Counted from the first letter of the stretch, positions 13,263 through 23,028 are shown. The stretch is 30,045 nt of DNA from Candidatus Aquidulcis sp. (GCA_020723365.1 DYJB01000013.1:1-30045), one strand, 5' to 3'. The notes: generated by a model not told the origin, from the sequence alone. Numbers and translations are program-made.

Positions 13263-13502
13263 GCTCGGGAGCGGGCCCTCCTCGCGCCGGCCTCTCCTTC
13301 CTGGGTCGATTGACCCCGGGGAGGCTCGAGCCGCGCCCGCCCCGGGGATGCCGCCGTCCCGAGCCATCCGCGCAGGACCCTGCCGGCCATCGCCCTTCCG
13401 GATCGCCTCCAGCGGCTGCGCCTGCATCTCGACATTCGCCTTGGGCCCTCTGGAGCGCCGCTCGGCGGCTCGGCAGCGGACACGGGTCACTGCGAAGGGC
13501 GG
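13263..13502. other. Divergent intergenic region, no supported gene
   Basis: This is the remainder of the gap between DUF2804 and the macro-domain gene. It is GC-rich, with open frames on both strands that lack start signals and recognisable products. Apart from the inverted-repeat half at 13272-13281 I see nothing. Confidence 0.4.
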
Positions 13503-13511
13503 TGATAGAAT
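13503..13511 (+). promoter_or_regulatory. Extended -10 promoter of the macro-domain operon
   Basis: TGATAGAAT fits TGN-TANNAT. No good -35 is seen, as expected for an extended -10. Its last bases overlap the ATG at 13510, so transcription would start near 13518, downstream of that codon. This favours the next in-frame ATG at 13540. Confidence 0.5.
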
Positions 13512-13539
13512 GGCCGATAGGCCTCTGCGGACTGCCGCC

Positions 13540-14121
13540 ATGTCCCGCCTGGTTGCCCAGACCACACTCGCCGGCAACATAACCCTGAGTCTGGTTCACG
13601 GAGACCTGACCGAGGAAGCCGTCGACGCCATCGTCAACGCCGCCAATGCCCATCTCCAGCACGGCGGCGGTGTGGCCGGCGCCATCGCCCGGCGCGGAGG
13701 CGCCGTCATCCAGCGCCAGTCCGATGAGTGGATCCGGCGGCACGGACCGGTTGGGCACGAACGCCCGGCGCTGACCGGCGGGGGCGCCCTCCCCTGCCGG
13801 CATGTGATCCATGCCGTCGGGCCGGTGTGGGGCGAGGGCGGCGAGGACGGCAAGCTGCGCGCCGCCGTCCTGGGCGCACTCGATCTCGCGCAGGCCAACG
13901 GCTTTGCCAGCCTGGCGCTTCCCGCCATTTCCACCGGGATCTTCGGTTTCCCCAAGGATCGGGCGGCGCGGATCCTGCTGCAGGCCGTGGCGGATCACTG
14001 TCAGGCTCAGCCCGCCGGTTCCCTGCGCGAGGTGCACGTCGCGCTGATCGATGAGCCGACGCTGCGCGTCTTTGCCGCCGAGTTCGAGGCCCGCTGGCCG
14101 GGGAGTTCACTGCCCGCATGA
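13540..14121 (+). CDS. Macro-domain protein (ADP-ribose binding or hydrolysing)
   Basis: This 193-aa protein is a single macro domain. It has LVHGDLTEEAVDAIVNAAN near the N-terminus, HLQHGGGVAGAIARRGG for the catalytic/diphosphate loop, ALPCRHVIHAVGPVWGEG, and LALPAISTGIFGFPKDRAAR for the second phosphate-binding loop. These match MacroD-type/AF1521-like enzymes that bind ADP-ribose or remove O-acetyl- or protein-linked ADP-ribose. ATG13540 is chosen because an extended -10 overlaps ATG13510; the longer form would add MADRPLRTAA. The stop overlaps the start of the SpoU gene (ATGA), so the two are coupled. Confidence 0.9.
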   Translation: MSRLVAQTTLAGNITLSLVHGDLTEEAVDAIVNAANAHLQHGGGVAGAIARRGGAVIQRQSDEWIRRHGPVGHERPALTGGGALPCRHVIHAVGPVWGEGGEDGKLRAAVLGALDLAQANGFASLALPAISTGIFGFPKDRAARILLQAVADHCQAQPAGSLREVHVALIDEPTLRVFAAEFEARWPGSSLPA

Positions 14122-14891
14122 TCACCTCCACGCAGAACCCGCGCGTCAAGCAGGTACGCGCCCTGCAGGCCCGCCGCCGCGCCCGCGAGCAGGAAGGCCT
14201 GTTCGTCATCGAGGGAGTCCACCTGGCGCGCGAGGCGATCGCCGCAGGAGCTCCCGCCCAGCTGGTGCTGTATACCGAGGACCTCGACGCGCGCGGTCGC
14301 GGCCTGGTCAACAGCCTGGCCAAGTTGGGCGCCGAGACGGAAGCCGTCACCCCGCCCGTCATGGCGGCCTGCTCAGGCACCGAGACGCCCCCCGGGCTGA
14401 TCGCCCTCCTGCCGCTCCCGAACCTCTTTCCCCCCTCACCGATCGATCTGGCGCTGGTGCTGGACGGTCTCTCGGACCCGGGCAACCTGGGCACGCTGCT
14501 TCGAACGGCGATGGCCGCCGGCGTGCAGTCCGTCTTGCTCACCGGCGACACCGTCGATCCCTTCAATCCCAAGGTTGTGCGCGCCGCGGCCGGCGCCCAC
14601 TTCCACCTTCCGATACAGCCTGCAGCCGTGGAGGACCTGCCGGCTCTGCTCGAGGGACTCGATTTGTGGCTGGCAGAAGCCCGCACCGGGCCGGCTCACA
14701 CGCGGGTCGACTGGCGCCCGCCGTGCGCCCTGATCATCGGCAGCGAGGCTCATGGCCCGAGCGACGCCGTGCGCCGGCTTCCGCTGCGCCCGGTGCACAT
14801 TGCCACGGCCCGCCAGACCGAGTCGCTCAACGCCGCCGTCGCCGCCGCCGTCGTGCTGTTCGAGATTCTGCGCCAGCGAGGTCTGCCATGA
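14118..14891 (+). CDS. SpoU/TrmH-family RNA 2'-O-methyltransferase
   Basis: This 257-aa SPOUT methyltransferase has an N-terminal L30e-like substrate domain (ITSTQNPRVKQVRALQARRR... FVIEGVHLAREAI). The C-terminal knotted domain carries motif 1 LDGLSDPGNLGTLLRTA, motif 2 CALIIGSEAHGPS and motif 3 ESLNAAVAAAVVLFE. The Asn and Arg of NLGTLLR and the ESLNAA segment form the SAM site and catalytic centre. It probably methylates a ribose in 23S rRNA or tRNA (RlmB/TrmH/TsnR group); the exact nucleotide cannot be told. It overlaps by four bases with the gene on each side. Confidence 0.9.
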   Translation: MITSTQNPRVKQVRALQARRRAREQEGLFVIEGVHLAREAIAAGAPAQLVLYTEDLDARGRGLVNSLAKLGAETEAVTPPVMAACSGTETPPGLIALLPLPNLFPPSPIDLALVLDGLSDPGNLGTLLRTAMAAGVQSVLLTGDTVDPFNPKVVRAAAGAHFHLPIQPAAVEDLPALLEGLDLWLAEARTGPAHTRVDWRPPCALIIGSEAHGPSDAVRRLPLRPVHIATARQTESLNAAVAAAVVLFEILRQRGLP

Positions 14892-16105
14892 ATGTCCGTG
14901 CCCTGACCGGCTTTCTCGATCCCGGGTGGCCGATCGACCCGCGCCGCGTGGCCTCGCTGGCCCAGGCGCTGCAGGCCTCCCAGCGCCTCCTGCAGGACGC
15001 CGGCTACGTCGTGCAGACGCTGCGCATCGCCACGCCTCCCCCGTCCGAGATGGAACGGCCCGTGCCGCCGTTCGACCGCCCGGATCTGGCCCGGCAGTTG
15101 GAGGCGCAGTGCTTCGTCAACGGCCTCGACTACGCCGCCATTGGCCCGGCCCTCCCGGATGAACTGCCGGCCTACGCCGTCATCCCCGACATGCTGGCCG
15201 CCACAGAGAGCGTCTTCACCTCGGCCCTGTTCGCCAGTCCTGACGCCGGCCTCTCGCTGCCGTCGGCGCGTGCCTGCGCCGACGTCATCCAGCGCGCCTC
15301 GCAGCTGCCCGGTGATGGGTTCGCCAACCTGCGCTTCGCCGCGCTCGCCTGCGTCCCTCCCGGGACGCCCTTCTTTCCCGCCGCCTACTCCGATGGCGGC
15401 ACGCCGGCCGTCGCCGTCGCCACCGAGGCCGCCGAACTGGCCGTCGACGCGCTGCGGGACGTGACCTCCCCGGCCAAGGCGCGCCGCCGCCTGGTGAGCA
15501 TGGTCGAGGCGCACGGCGCCGCCTTCGGACGCCTGCTCGAACCGGCTCTTGCCCAGGCCGACGTGCGCTTCCTGGGCATTGACTTCTCCCTGGCGCCGTA
15601 TCCCGAACCGCTGCGTTCGATCGGCACGGCCATGGAGGCCTTCGGCGCCCCGGTCGCCGGCGCGTTCGGATCCGCAGCCGCAGCGGCCTTCCTCGCCGAT
15701 TGCCTCGACGGGTCGGTGTTTCGCCGCACCGGGTTCTGCGGCCTGTTCTTCCCCGTGCTGGAGGACTCCATCCTGGCCGCCCGTGCCGCCAGCGGGCAGT
15801 TAACAATCACCGACCTGCTGCTCTACTCGACTTTGTGCGGCACCGGCCTGGACGTCCTGCCCTTGCCGGGGGATGTTTCGGTGGATGCGCTGGCGGGTGT
15901 GCTGATCGACCTGGGTGCCGTCGCCCTGCGGCATGCCAAGCCGCTCACGGCGCGCTTGATGCCGCTCCCTGGCAAGTCGGCCGGCGACGAGGTCCACTTC
16001 GATTTCGCCTACTTCTCCGGCAGCCGCGTCCTGGCCCTTCCCCATCAGACGCTGGGCGGGTTGCTGGCCGGAACGGGGACGTTGGAGATCGGGCCACGCG
16101 TCTAG
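14888..16105 (+). CDS. DUF711 (UPF0210-like) family protein
   Basis: This 405-aa protein is recognised as DUF711. It starts NVRALTGFLDPGWPID with VVQTLRIATPPP, then AYAVIPDMLAATESVFTSAL. It has LPGDGFANLRFAALACVPPG with FFPAAYSDGGTPAVAVATEA, then DVRFLGIDFSLAPYPE, SIGTAMEAFG and CGLFFPVLEDSILAARAASG. The family is usually 400-450 aa and belongs to a pyruvate-formate-lyase-like superfamily; biochemical function is unassigned. There is no membrane segment. Its ATG overlaps the stop of the methyltransferase (ATGA), so it is the third gene of a coupled operon with macro and SpoU. Confidence 0.88.
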   Translation: MNVRALTGFLDPGWPIDPRRVASLAQALQASQRLLQDAGYVVQTLRIATPPPSEMERPVPPFDRPDLARQLEAQCFVNGLDYAAIGPALPDELPAYAVIPDMLAATESVFTSALFASPDAGLSLPSARACADVIQRASQLPGDGFANLRFAALACVPPGTPFFPAAYSDGGTPAVAVATEAAELAVDALRDVTSPAKARRRLVSMVEAHGAAFGRLLEPALAQADVRFLGIDFSLAPYPEPLRSIGTAMEAFGAPVAGAFGSAAAAAFLADCLDGSVFRRTGFCGLFFPVLEDSILAARAASGQLTITDLLLYSTLCGTGLDVLPLPGDVSVDALAGVLIDLGAVALRHAKPLTARLMPLPGKSAGDEVHFDFAYFSGSRVLALPHQTLGGLLAGTGTLEIGPRV

Positions 16106-16134
16106 CCAGGTGCCTTGCGTGAGTCGCTACAGGC

Positions 16135-16278
16135 TTTCAGCTTTCAGCTGTCAGCGGTCAGCCGCAAGGCCTCCGGTCGTCGCAACCGCCTCGTTCCACC
16201 GACAACCGTCGGCGGCCACGCTGCGGGTCACCACTTGCGCCATGCAGCACGCTGAAAGCTGACGGCTGATTGCTGACC
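16135..16278. repeat. Inverted array of NNTCAGC heptamers
   Basis: Left block (16135-16162): TTTCAGC, TTTCAGC, TGTCAGC, GGTCAGC, four perfectly phased 7-mers. Right block (16251-16278): GCTGAAA, GCTGACG, GCTGATT, GCTGACC, four phased 7-mers in the opposite orientation. The 88 bp between them include a small CCGAC/GTCGG hairpin (16199-16212). The element ends 14 bp before the pcrA extended -10. It looks like a non-coding dispersed repeat; copy number elsewhere is unknown. Confidence 0.7.
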
Positions 16279-16291
16279 GCTACCCTTCCAG

Positions 16292-16300
16292 TGTTAGAAT
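16292..16300 (+). promoter_or_regulatory. Extended -10 promoter of pcrA
   Basis: TGTTAGAAT has the same hexamer and TG extension as the macro-gene promoter. Predicted transcription start is about 16307, so translation would begin at ATG16311 on a virtually leaderless mRNA. No Shine-Dalgarno precedes either ATG16299 or ATG16311. Confidence 0.55.
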
Positions 16301-16310
16301 GCCCTCGCCC

Positions 16311-18361
16311 ATGGATCTTCTGGCCGATTTGAATCCCCAGCAGCGCGAGGCGGTCACCGCGCCACCCGGTCCCGTCCTCGTGCTGGCCGGTCCCGGTTCG
16401 GGCAAGACCCGCGTCCTCACCCACCGCATCGCCTACCTGATCCGCGAGCTGGGCGTCCCCGCCTCGCACATCATGGCCGTCACCTTCACCAACAAGGCCG
16501 CCCGCGCCATGCGCACCCGCCTGGAGACCCTCATCGGCCAGCCCACCGGGCGCCAGGCTGTCAGTCTGGGCACCTTCCATTCCTTGTGCGCCCGCATGCT
16601 GCGGCGCGAGGCCGATCGCCTGGCCTTCTCCCGCGAGTTCGTCATCTTCGATGACGCCGACCAGCTCTCCGTGATGCGCCAGACGCTCAAGGATCTCGAT
16701 CTCGATCCCAAGCAGATCGCCCCGGGCCGCATCCTTGCGCTGGTCTCACGCGCCAAGAACGAGCTCATCGAGCCCCAGGATTTCGCCGCCGACAGCTACA
16801 TCGGCGAGGTGGCCAAACGCGCCTACACCCGCTATCAAGCCGCCCTGCTCCAGAACAACGCCCTCGATTTCGACGACCTGCTGCTGTTCGCCGTCCGCCT
16901 GCTGCGCGACCACGAGGATCTTCGGCTGGCGTACCGTCGTCGCCTGCCGCACATCCTGGTTGATGAGTTCCAGGACACCAACACCACCCAGTACCAGTGG
17001 CTGCGCCTGCTGGCCGGCGAGACGCCGGACCTGTACGCCGTCGGCGACGGATCCTCGACGCCGCCATGGGGGTGATCGACCGGGCGCCGGGGCGTCAGCG
17101 CAAGCAGCTGTTCACCGACCGCGGGCAAGGCGAGCTGGTCACCATCCACGAGGCCTATGATGAGGGCGACGAAGCCCTGTACGTCCTCGAGACCCTCGTG
17201 GCGGGCGCCCGCGAGAGGCTGTGGGACGCCGGCGACGTCGCCATCATGTACCGCACCAACGCCCAGTCGCGGGTCCTGGAAGAGGCCTTCCTGCGCCACA
17301 ACCTTCCCTATCGTCTGGTCGGTGCCCAGCGCTTCTATGGCCGACGCGAGGTCAAGGACCTGATCGCCTACCTGCGGCTGATCCTCAACCCGGCCGACCA
17401 GGTGAGCCTGCTGCGCGTGCTCAACACGCCTCCGCGCGGGCTTGGTGCCAAGTCGATCGAAACGCTGTTGACGCTTGCCGATCAGCAGCGCCTCTCTCCC
17501 GCCGCTATCCTGCAGGACCTGGCGGGGCCGGATGCGGCCTTCCGCACCACCTTCGGCGCGCGCCCCGCCTCAGCCCTGGCGGACTTCGGCCAGCGACTGG
17601 CCGCCTGGCGCTCTCTGGCCAGCACCGCCCCCGTGGCCGCCGTGCTGGAAGCCGTGCTGCGCGAGGTGGGCTACCGGCAGTTCATCGACGACGGCACCGA
17701 AGAGGGCGAAGAGCGCTGGGCCAACGTCGAGGAGCTTCTCACCCTGGCCCAGGAAGACCCGGGCATCGCTCTGGAGACGTTCCTTGAAAACATCGCCCTG
17801 GTGTCCGATCAGGATACGCTCAGCGAGGACCAGCACGCCGCCACGCTGCTGACGCTGCATGCCGCCAAAGGTCTGGAGTTCCCGGTGGTGTTCATCGTCG
17901 GGCTGGACGAGGGGCTGCTCCCTCACCAGCGCTCCTACGAAGACCCCGAGGCCATGGCCGAAGAGCGGCGGCTCTTCTACGTCGGCATGACGCGCGCCAA
18001 GGACCGCCTGTTCCTGGTCCGCACCTTCCGCCGCCACGCCGCCGGCACCTCCTCGCTCACGGAAGCCTCGCGTTTCCTCAGCGACCTGCCCGCCGATCGT
18101 ATCCGGGACGCATCGCCCACGCGCATCACCCGCGCCCAGGCCGTCTACGAGCGGCAGACGCGCTGGGAGGGCTCCGCTCCGACTCCCCTCGAGCCCCGCT
18201 ACCGCGCCGGCATGCGGGTGCGGCACAGCACCTTCGGCGAGGGCATGGTGCTTGAGTCGCGGCTGACCAACGGCGAGGAGGAACTCACGGTGCAGTTCGA
18301 GGTCGGCGGGCTGAAGTGGCTGGCAGCCTCGGTGGCCAAGCTGGATATCCTCCCGGGGTAG
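16311..18361 (+). pseudogene. pcrA: PcrA/UvrD-type DNA helicase broken by an internal frameshifting deletion
   Basis: This is a superfamily 1A 3'-5' helicase of repair and replication restart. The N-terminal part (to about 17050) carries NPQQREAVT (Q motif), LAGPGSGKTRVL (Walker A), TFTNKAARAM (Ia) and ILVDEFQDTN (motif II), and reads to LYAVGD. The next codons belong to another frame, which resumes at ILDAAMGVIDRAPGRQRKQL. It then carries YRTNAQSRVLEEAF, TLHAAKGLEFPVVFIVGLDE (motif V), RRLFYVGMTRAKDRLFL (motif VI) and the PcrA C-terminal Tudor-like end. In intact homologues about 40 residues lie between these points, including motif III (QSIYxWRGA) and motif IV (NYRS). All are missing at about 17045-17052. 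A simple deletion would have length 3n+1. Either a true pseudogene or an assembly collapse; as written, no functional helicase is made. Confidence 0.88.
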
Positions 18362-18393
18362 ACTTACCCGGCACGGCCGCAGCGGGGGTGGCG

Positions 18394-19377
18394 ATGCATG
18401 TCTTTCTAACCGGCGGAGCCGGCTACATCGGATCGGCAGCGGCGCAGCGCCTGCTGGACGACGGCCACGAGGTCACCGTCTTCGACTCGCTGGTCACCGG
18501 CCACCGCGCCGCCGTTCCCGGCAAGGCGCGCTTCGTGCGCGCAGACCTGGCGGACGATGGAGCCCTGCGCAAGGCGCTGCAGGCCAGGCCGGTCGACGCC
18601 ATCCTGCACTTCGCCGCCTTCATCGAGGCCGGCGAGAGCATGCTCGACCCCGGCAAGTACTACCGCAACAACCTGATGCTGACGCTGGCCCTGCTCGAGG
18701 CCGCGCAGCAGGCCGGCGTGCGGCGCTTCGTGCTCTCGTCCACGGCAGCCGTCTACGCCTCCAGCGATGCTCCGCTGTCGGAGGAGTCGCCGCTCGGACC
18801 GGCCAATGTCTACGGCCACACCAAGCTGATGATCGAACAGGCGCTGGATTGGTATCGCCGGATCCATGGGCTGCGCTTCGCCGCCCTGCGCTACTTCAAT
18901 GCCGCCGGCTCCCTCCCCGGGCGTGGCGAGGACCATCGCCCGGAGAGCCACCTCATCCCACTGGTGCTGCAGACGGCCCTCGGCAAGCGGGCCGAGGTGC
19001 GCATCTTCGGGACCGACTACGACACGCCCGACGGAACCTGCCTGCGCGACTACATCCACATTGCCGACCTGATCGACGCCCATCTGCTGGCACTCACGGC
19101 GCTCGAGACGCGCGAGCGGCTGATCTACAACCTGGGCAACGGCGAGGGCTACTCCGTCCGCCAGGTGATCGAGACCGCCCGCCGCGTCACCGGTCAGCCG
19201 ATCCCGGCCGTTGAAGTCCCGCGACGGCCAGGGGACGCCCCGCGCCTGGTAGCCTCGGCCGAACGCATCCGAACTGAGCTGGGATGGAAGCCGCGCTTCC
19301 CCGATCTGGAGACGATCGTGGCCAGCGCCTGGGAGTGGCACCGCTCACGGCCGGACGGGTACGCGCGGCGCCTGTGA
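18394..19377 (+). CDS. galE: UDP-glucose 4-epimerase
   Basis: This 327-aa short-chain dehydrogenase/epimerase interconverts UDP-glucose and UDP-galactose with tightly bound NAD. It has NAD motif TGGAGYIGS at the N-terminus, ILHFAAFIEAGESM, LSSTAAVYASSDAP with the Ser/Thr of the catalytic triad, and Tyr-x3-Lys in NVYGHTK. It continues RYFNAAGSLPGRGEDHRPES, GTCLRDYIHIADLIDAHLLA and YNLGNGEGYSVRQVIETARR, which are hallmark GalE segments. The start ATG18394 follows GGGGGTGG. It lies 32 nt after the helicase stop and is probably read from the same transcript. Confidence 0.93.
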   Translation: MHVFLTGGAGYIGSAAAQRLLDDGHEVTVFDSLVTGHRAAVPGKARFVRADLADDGALRKALQARPVDAILHFAAFIEAGESMLDPGKYYRNNLMLTLALLEAAQQAGVRRFVLSSTAAVYASSDAPLSEESPLGPANVYGHTKLMIEQALDWYRRIHGLRFAALRYFNAAGSLPGRGEDHRPESHLIPLVLQTALGKRAEVRIFGTDYDTPDGTCLRDYIHIADLIDAHLLALTALETRERLIYNLGNGEGYSVRQVIETARRVTGQPIPAVEVPRRPGDAPRLVASAERIRTELGWKPRFPDLETIVASAWEWHRSRPDGYARRL

Positions 19378-19407
19378 GGCGCCGGGAACCTTCCGCCCGT
19401 GTCGCGA

Positions 19408-19416
19408 TGATATAAT
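19408..19416 (+). promoter_or_regulatory. Extended -10 promoter of icd
   Basis: TGATATAAT has a perfect TATAAT hexamer with TGN extension in a GC-rich gap. The predicted start is near 19423, giving a leader of about 50 nt to ATG19473, which has GGAG about nine bases upstream. Confidence 0.65.
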
Positions 19417-19472
19417 CCCCCTCGCGGACCTTCTTCCTCCAACCTCTCGTTCCCGACGACCGGAGCCGGTTC

Positions 19473-20774
<1,302 letters not shown>

Positions 20775-20825
20775 CCCGCCCCCAGGCTGCCGCCTTTCCA
20801 CACGCCTCCGGCGGACGAACGTCCA

Positions 20826-20854
20826 TTGACACGCTTGGCTGACGCGCCTACCCT
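20826..20854 (+). promoter_or_regulatory. Second candidate promoter upstream of the aminotransferase
   Basis: TTGACA (20826-20831) is a perfect -35 with TACCCT (20849-20854) at exactly 17 bp. The -10 is poor. Transcription from here would run straight into the hairpin at 20868-20898, which could act as an attenuator. Confidence 0.3.
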
Positions 20855-20867
20855 CGCAGTTGGTGAG

Positions 20868-20898
20868 GCAGCAGGCGAGGCAGCCGTTCGCCTGCTGC
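20868..20898 (+). terminator. Hairpin between icd and the aminotransferase
   Basis: GCAGCAGGCGA (20868-20878) pairs with TCGCCTGCTGC (20888-20898), an 11-bp stem with a 9-nt loop, followed by TTCCTATG. It probably terminates icd transcription; the T-run is weak. Confidence 0.55.
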
Positions 20899-20934
20899 TT
20901 CCTATGCCTGCGGCCCGGCCGTACGCACCCGCTG

Positions 20935-20943
20935 TGCTATGAT
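20935..20943 (+). promoter_or_regulatory. Extended -10 promoter of the HisC-like aminotransferase
   Basis: TGCTATGAT fits TGN-TANNAT. The predicted start is about 20950 and leader about 67 nt; the gene starts at 21017 behind AAGGAGA. Confidence 0.55.
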
Positions 20944-21016
20944 TCTCGAGAGGCTCCTCCGGCGGGCGCCCGAACACCTCCGCGGAGGAGCTCCCACACC
21001 CAAGGAGAGACCGACC

Positions 21017-22126
21017 ATGCCTGAGATCTTCGACTACTTCGTCCCATGGCTCAAGGGCCAGAAGATGTACTTCTCGCCCCACATCGACCTGGCCTGGCGC
21101 CGACCCGAGCTCCACCGCCTGATGTCCAACGAGAACCCCAATCCGCCATCCGACAAGGTGATCGAGGCCATCCTCAAGTACGGCAAGATGGCCAACCGCT
21201 ACGCCGACCAGGGCTTCGCCGTACGGGGCAAGCTGGCCGAGATGAACGGCCTGCCGGGGATCGAGAACGTGCTGCTGGGCAACGGATCGAGCGAAGTCTA
21301 CGACATGATCCTGCGCAGCTTCCTCCAGCCCGGGGATGAGGTCATCCAGCACACACCCTGCTTCGGCATCTACAAGCTGCGCACCCTGGTCGCCGGCGGC
21401 AAGATGGTCAGCGTCCCGATGAAGTACAAGTGGGGCGACGAGCACCTGCAGTACGATCCCGACGGCATCCTCAAGGCCATCACACCCAAGACCAAGGTCA
21501 TCATCGTCGCCAACCCGAACAACCCGACCGGCAACTTCATGGACGCCGCGCATTTCGAGCGCATCGCCCAGACCGGGATACCCTTCATCGTCGACGAAGC
21601 CTACGTGGAGTTCGCCGGCGTGAAGGAGAAGTCTCAGGTCGGCCTGGTCTCCAAGTACAAGAACGTCCTCGTCACCCGAACAATGTCGAAAGCCTACGGC
21701 CTGGCGGGCCTGCGCTTCGGCTACGCCCTGGGCGACAGGGACGTGATCATGCAGATCGCCGCCACGCTCATCCCGTGGAATCAGAGCACGATCGCCATGT
21801 GGGCCGGGCTGGCGGCGCTGGAAGACACGGCCGGGCTGAAGATGCGCGTCGACTTCAACAACAGCGAGCTCGACCGCATTATGACCGAGGTCAACAAGAT
21901 CCCCAACGTCAAAGCCTTCCCCACGCGCGGCAACTACATGCTGTTCGACTCGAAGGCGCCGGGCAAGACCGGCGACGGCATGATCAAGCACGCCGAGTCG
22001 AAGGGCATGATCCTGCGCGGCCAGGAACCGATGTACGGCAGCGACGGGTGGTTCCGCCTGACCATCGGCTCGAAGGAAGAGAACGACATGTTCATCGCCG
22101 CCGTCAAGGAGTACTTCCTCAAGTAG
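21017..22126 (+). CDS. Class I/II PLP aminotransferase, HisC-like
   Basis: This 369-aa fold-type I aminotransferase has LMSNENPNPPSDKVIEAI near the N-terminus and VLLGNGSSEVYDMILRSFLQ, then DEVIQHTPCFGIY. It has VIIVANPNNPTGN (Asn/Pro-rich PLP site), FIVDEAYVEF (Asp193, Tyr196), and TMSKAYGLAGLRFGYA with Lys225 as Schiff-base lysine and Arg233. This matches histidinol-phosphate aminotransferase and related L-threonine-phosphate or aromatic transaminases. No other his genes are in view, so the substrate is open. The start is ATG21017 with AAGGAGA upstream; an upstream in-frame ATG overlaps the promoter. A bidirectional terminator follows. Confidence 0.85.
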   Translation: MPEIFDYFVPWLKGQKMYFSPHIDLAWRRPELHRLMSNENPNPPSDKVIEAILKYGKMANRYADQGFAVRGKLAEMNGLPGIENVLLGNGSSEVYDMILRSFLQPGDEVIQHTPCFGIYKLRTLVAGGKMVSVPMKYKWGDEHLQYDPDGILKAITPKTKVIIVANPNNPTGNFMDAAHFERIAQTGIPFIVDEAYVEFAGVKEKSQVGLVSKYKNVLVTRTMSKAYGLAGLRFGYALGDRDVIMQIAATLIPWNQSTIAMWAGLAALEDTAGLKMRVDFNNSELDRIMTEVNKIPNVKAFPTRGNYMLFDSKAPGKTGDGMIKHAESKGMILRGQEPMYGSDGWFRLTIGSKEENDMFIAAVKEYFLK

Positions 22127-22148
22127 CCCTTCCGGCACGCCGGACAAC

Positions 22149-22178
22149 GAAGAGGCAGGGAGCGCTCCCTGCCTCTTC
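22149..22178. terminator. Bidirectional terminator between convergent genes
   Basis: A perfect 30-nt palindrome (15-bp arms GAAGAGGCAGGGAGC / GCTCCCTGCCTCTTC) lies between the plus-strand aminotransferase and the minus-strand HAD gene. CGTTT follows on the plus strand. Confidence 0.75.
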
Positions 22179-22215
22179 CGTTTCCCCTGGACTGTTCGTC
22201 TGCCGCGCCCCCGCC

Positions 22216-23028
22216 TCAGGCCTCCGATCGGGCGCGCAACAGCGCCGGGAGTTCGGCGATCGACTCCAGGATGTGGTCGGGGGGGTGCGGCGCCGCTGCC
22301 GCCTCATCGCGCCGTCCGACCCCGGTCAGCACCAGCACCGATGTCATTCCGTTCTCGCTGGCAAAGCGCACGTCCGTGTGCAGGTTATCCCCCACGACCA
22401 GGATTTCCGTCGGCGGACGATCGAGGCGCCGCTGCACGAGCTCGGCTGCCAGGCGCGAAGGCTTGCCCGCCACCAGCTCGACGGCGCGTCTGGAACTGGC
22501 CTCCAGCGCGCCGATGACCGCTGCCGCATGCGGGACCTCCACGCCCTCCGGCGACACCCACGAGGGGTCGGCGTTCGTGGCCATGAAGCGCGCCCCGCGT
22601 TGCAGGGCACGAAAGGCGATCGTCAGACCGGCATGGTCCAGCGCGGTAGGCGAAGTGGCGATGACAACGTCGATGGCGGATGGATCCTCGCTGAAGGCGA
22701 AGTCCGGCTCGAACTGGGCCCTCACATCCGCGTCCGCCAGCACGAACAGCCGGGCTCGCGGCATCACCTCCAGCAGATGGTCCTTCAGGATGGTGGAGGC
22801 TGTCATGACCTCGTCCGGCTCGGTCGGCAGGCCGTGCATGCTCAGCCGGGAGGCATAGCCTTCCGGCCGCACTGGATTGTTCGTGAGGTAGACCAGCGGG
22901 AAGCCCGTCTCCTTCAGCCAGCGAAGGCAGTCCAGCGCGCCGGCAATCATGCGGCCCCCGATCCAGACCGTGCCATCCAGGTCCATCACGAGCCCGGGCC
23001 GGCGCCCTGCGGCGGCTGACAGGCTCAT
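22216..23028 (-). CDS. HAD-superfamily IIA (NagD/phosphoglycolate phosphatase-like) hydrolase
   Basis: This 270-aa protein has HAD motif I GLVMDLDGTVW (nucleophile Asp16 and Asp18), motif II VYLTNNPVRPEGYASRL (Thr/Asn), the IIA cap region between, the motif III lysine in ELVAGKPSRLAAEL, and motif IV ILVVGDNLHTDVRFASENG. This order and the cap position are those of NagD, p-nitrophenyl phosphatase and phosphoglycolate phosphatases. The start ATG23028 overlaps the stop of the upstream class V aminotransferase (ATGA), so the pair is coupled. Phosphoglycolate would make metabolic sense beside a glyoxylate-type transaminase, but the substrate is not determined. Confidence 0.88.
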   Translation of the reverse strand: MSLSAAAGRRPGLVMDLDGTVWIGGRMIAGALDCLRWLKETGFPLVYLTNNPVRPEGYASRLSMHGLPTEPDEVMTASTILKDHLLEVMPRARLFVLADADVRAQFEPDFAFSEDPSAIDVVIATSPTALDHAGLTIAFRALQRGARFMATNADPSWVSPEGVEVPHAAAVIGALEASSRRAVELVAGKPSRLAAELVQRRLDRPPTEILVVGDNLHTDVRFASENGMTSVLVLTGVGRRDEAAAAPHPPDHILESIAELPALLRARSEA

